In this document: positions 5,935-7,950 of the stretch, piece by piece
Numbering within the stretch: the first letter of the stretch is position 1
Layout of the letters: every line of letters begins with the position of its first letter
Made by a program: the position numbers and the translations under genes
The notes under the pieces: model-generated
Seen by the model: only the letters and a program-made list of their open reading frames with translations
What the model was told of the DNA's origin: nothing
Databases searched by the model: none
NCBI GenBank assembly: GCA_021158645.1
Contig: JAGGUH010000042.1
Location: 1-7,950 of the forward strand
Source: a bacterium
GTDB taxonomy: Bacteria > Patescibacteriota > Minisyncoccia > UBA6257 > JAGGUH01
Direction: 5' to 3'
DNA: 7,950 bases

Positions 5935-7779
5935 TTATACTTTCTTTTCTTCTTTAACAAGTTTCTCAAATTCTTCTTTTTCGATGGTCTCTTTTTTAAT
6001 TAAAAGTTTTGCAATTTTATCTAAAAGTTTTTTATGTTTTTTTAAAATTCCAAATGCTTCCTTATAAGATTGATCAATAAACCTTTTTGTTTCTTTATCT
6101 ATTTTAGCAGCAACTTCATCAGAATAATCTTTCTCTACAGAAATTTCTCTTCCTAAAAATACTGGTTGAGAAAATCTTCCTAAAGCAATTGGACCAAAAG
6201 ATGACATTCCATATTTTGTAACTAATGCTCGAGCAATATCAGTTGCTTCTCTCAAATCACTTGAAGCGCCAGTAGTAATCTCTCCAAAAACAAGTTTTTC
6301 TGCCGCATAACCACCAAGCAAAGTAGCTAAATCAGCCAAAAATTCGGTTTTAGTTTTGAAATGTTTCTCTTCTTCAGGGAGTCGCAAAGTATAACCAGCG
6401 GCTTTTCCCCGAGCAATAATTGAAATTTTTTGGACTTTAGATGAAGAAGGAGTAAAAGTCGAAACAATAGCATGTCCGGCTTCATGGTAAGCGGCAATTT
6501 TTTTCTCTTTCTCTGATAAAAGAAAACTTTTTCTTTCCGGTCCTAAAAGAATTTTTTCAATTGCGGCTAAAAATTCTTCTTGGGTAACAACTTTTTTATT
6601 TTTCCTTGCCGCAATGATTGCCGCTTCATTAACTAAATTTTCTAAATCTGCTCCAGAAAATCCAGGAGTTCTTTCAGCAATTGTTTTAAAATTAACATCA
6701 CTTGCCAAAGATATGTTTCTAATATGAATTTTTAAAATTTCTTCTCTACCTTTAAGATCTGGTAAATCTAAAACAATTCTTCGATCAAACCTTCCGGGTC
6801 TTAAAAGCGCTGGATCAAGAATATCAGGTCTGTTTGTTGCTGCAATAACTACAAGACGATCTTCTTTTTCAAAACCATCCATTTCTACCAAAATTTGATT
6901 TAAAGTTTGTTCCCTTTCATCATGGCCGCCACCAAGTCCAGCGCCTCTTTCTCTTCCAATAGCATCAATCTCATCAATAAAAAGAATTGCCGATCCTCTT
7001 TTTCTGGCTGCTTCTTTTGCGGTTCGAAAACAATCCCGAACTCGACTTGCACCAACTCCAACAAAAAGTTCAATAAATTCAGAACCAGAAATATGAAAAA
7101 AAGGCACCTGAGCCGTGCCGGCAACAGCCCGTGCCAAGAGCGTTTTTCCACAACCTGGAGGTCCTACCAATAAAACTCCTCTTGGAATTTTTGCCCCAAT
7201 CTCCAAAAATTTTTGCGGATGTTTTAAAAATTCAACAATTTCATAAAGTTCTTCTTTGGCTTCTTTAAGATTAGCAACATCATCAAAGGTAATTTTATCT
7301 TTTTCTGACTGAAATTGTTTGAGGCGAGATTTTCCAAAAGAAAATGCTTGACCAGCTCCCTTTTGCGCCTGTTTAAAAGACCACCAAAAAAACAAAGCAA
7401 GAAGCAATATTGGAAGTATTGAAGGAAGAATAAAACCAAGCCAAAGACCTAATTGAGAAGCGCCTTTTAATTCAATTTCAACATCTCTTAAACTTTCCGG
7501 TTCTACTCCCAAATTTCTTAAAGTTTGAGTTATACCTTCTTCTGTCTCTTTGGAACTAACAAGGATAGTTTTATCTTTTAAAATTGCTTCAACTTTATTT
7601 CCAGAAACAATAATTTTTTTAACATTTCCTTCGTTAATTTCTTTAGCGATTAAATTAATACCGACATTTTTCATTTCGGATCTTGTCTCGATACTTTTTC
7701 CTGAAAAAAAAGAAAAAATTATTCCGATAATAAAAAGAAATATAACAACCTCAATTATATGTTTTATTACATCTTTCAT
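5935..7779 (-). CDS. ftsH: ATP-dependent zinc metalloprotease FtsH
   Basis: FtsH is a membrane-bound hexameric AAA+ protease that extracts and degrades damaged or regulatory membrane and cytosolic proteins. The 614 residues show the full architecture. Membrane segment 1 is at about 8-26, an extracytoplasmic region lies between, and membrane segment 2 at about 110-134 contains the WW pair. The AAA+ domain follows with Walker A GPPGCGKT (206-213), the pore loop FVGVGA (239-244), Walker B ILFIDE (265-270) and the second region of homology [19 protein letters not shown] with arginine fingers R330 and R333. The peptidase domain has HEAGH (H432, E433, H436), and D508 in SSDLREATD is the third zinc ligand. 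A lysine/glutamate-rich helical tail ends the protein. All catalytic residues are intact. The start is fixed by the hydrophobic segment and by a promoter whose -10 ends 10 nt upstream of the ATG. There is no Shine-Dalgarno sequence. Confidence 0.98.
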   Translation of the reverse strand: MKDVIKHIIEVVIFLFIIGIIFSFFSGKSIETRSEMKNVGINLIAKEINEGNVKKIIVSGNKVEAILKDKTILVSSKETEEGITQTLRNLGVEPESLRDVEIELKGASQLGLWLGFILPSILPILLLALFFWWSFKQAQKGAGQAFSFGKSRLKQFQSEKDKITFDDVANLKEAKEELYEIVEFLKHPQKFLEIGAKIPRGVLLVGPPGCGKTLLARAVAGTAQVPFFHISGSEFIELFVGVGASRVRDCFRTAKEAARKRGSAILFIDEIDAIGRERGAGLGGGHDEREQTLNQILVEMDGFEKEDRLVVIAATNRPDILDPALLRPGRFDRRIVLDLPDLKGREEILKIHIRNISLASDVNFKTIAERTPGFSGADLENLVNEAAIIAARKNKKVVTQEEFLAAIEKILLGPERKSFLLSEKEKKIAAYHEAGHAIVSTFTPSSSKVQKISIIARGKAAGYTLRLPEEEKHFKTKTEFLADLATLLGGYAAEKLVFGEITTGASSDLREATDIARALVTKYGMSSFGPIALGRFSQPVFLGREISVEKDYSDEVAAKIDKETKRFIDQSYKEAFGILKKHKKLLDKIAKLLIKKETIEKEEFEKLVKEEKKV

Positions 7780-7789
7780 TTTGTTTTAG

Positions 7790-7818
7790 ATTATATTAAA
7801 TTTTATCAAGTTTTTCAA
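7790..7818 (-). promoter_or_regulatory. Strong predicted promoter of ftsH giving a near-leaderless mRNA
   Basis: On the minus strand, TTGAAA (7818-7813) is followed by exactly 17 bp and a perfect TATAAT (7795-7790), a near-consensus sigma70-type promoter. Only CTAAAACAAA separates the -10 from the ATG, so the transcript should begin about 4 nt (at most about 8) upstream of the start codon. This leaves no room for a Shine-Dalgarno site and implies leaderless initiation. Confidence 0.75.
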
Positions 7819-7837
7819 TAGAGTAAAATAACAATAT

Positions 7838-7898
7838 CAAAATTCAAAACCCCAAACAAACTCTAAATGTCAAATTTCAAATGTCAAATGACAAATCT
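7838..7898. repeat. Imperfect 7-bp tandem array upstream of ftsH
   Basis: Five phased heptamers run from 7864 to 7898: TAAATGT, then CAAATTT, then CAAATGT, then CAAATGA, then CAAATCT. Before them, CAAAATT (7838) and CAAAACC (7845) look like more diverged units, with a 2-bp phase slip between the two groups. The shared core is CAAAT. The units are far too short for a CRISPR array and there are no spacers. The array lies 20 bp and more upstream of the ftsH -35 box. Confidence 0.7.
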
Positions 7899-7920
7899 AA
7901 TTTATTGTTTTATTATTTAT

Positions 7921-7944
7921 TAACGAGTTAACGGGTTAACGGGT
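7921..7944. repeat. 8-bp tandem repeat, three copies
   Basis: TAACGAGT (7921-7928), TAACGGGT (7929-7936) and TAACGGGT (7937-7944) are head-to-tail copies differing at one base. The array includes two GTTAAC palindromes and is locally richer in G+C than its surroundings. It may continue in altered form beyond the right edge of the window. The function is unknown. Confidence 0.75.
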
Positions 7945-7950
7945 TTTCAA

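Noticed and set aside
7868..7924. An 18-codon plus-strand frame starting in the 7-mer array.
   Set aside because: It is made of the repeat units themselves, has no ribosome site and no recognisable content.
7838..7944. A possible CRISPR array or attachment site.
   Set aside because: Units are 7-8 bp with no spacers, no cas genes are present, and there is no integrase or tRNA nearby.

Overview
The window reads as a piece of a very AT-rich bacterial chromosome. All seven recognisable genes lie on the minus strand and are packed closely. The set is entirely housekeeping: FtsH protease, UppP lipid phosphatase, triosephosphate isomerase, phosphoglycerate kinase, a PBP2-type transpeptidase, GreA and the start of ComEC. 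GreA and a peptidoglycan transpeptidase make it bacterial. The short lysine- and phenylalanine-rich proteins, tiny spacers, absent Shine-Dalgarno sequences, an archaeal-looking UppP motif and word-like intergenic arrays suggest a Candidate Phyla Radiation (Patescibacteria) member. That assignment is inference from sequence style, not from a marker phylogeny. TGA ends pgk at the expected C-terminus, so TGA is a stop here and the code is not the Gracilibacteria type.

In the direction of transcription (right to left), 7950-7780 is non-coding. It carries two short tandem arrays (an 8-mer and a 7-mer) and then a strong promoter whose start point falls almost on the ftsH ATG. ftsH (7779-5935) is followed by 178 bp with a weak hairpin and an extended -10 promoter candidate that again sits almost on the start codon. 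Next come uppP (5756-5004) and tpiA (4996-4262), 7 bp apart and probably one transcript. A 341-bp non-coding gap (4261-3921) holds weak terminator-like structures, a good promoter (TAGACA-N16-TATAAT) and an AT palindrome in the deduced leader. The last cluster is pgk (3920-2772), PBP2 gene (2775-949), greA (985-524) and comEC (470 off the left edge). It has a 4-bp overlap, a 37-bp overlap and a 53-bp spacer, which indicates translational coupling and one operon.

Functionally, the window mixes two steps of lower glycolysis (TpiA, Pgk) with two steps of wall growth (UppP recycles the lipid carrier, PBP2 cross-links peptidoglycan). It also contains membrane protein quality control (FtsH), rescue of stalled RNA polymerase (GreA) and the DNA-uptake channel (ComEC). 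I see no phage, transposon, CRISPR, toxin-antitoxin or defence genes, and no obviously new system. The items most worth checking are the near-leaderless promoters and missing Shine-Dalgarno sites, the UppP with its histidine position replaced, the PGK with several altered active-site positions, the two tandem arrays upstream of ftsH, and a terminator-like hairpin inside comEC.
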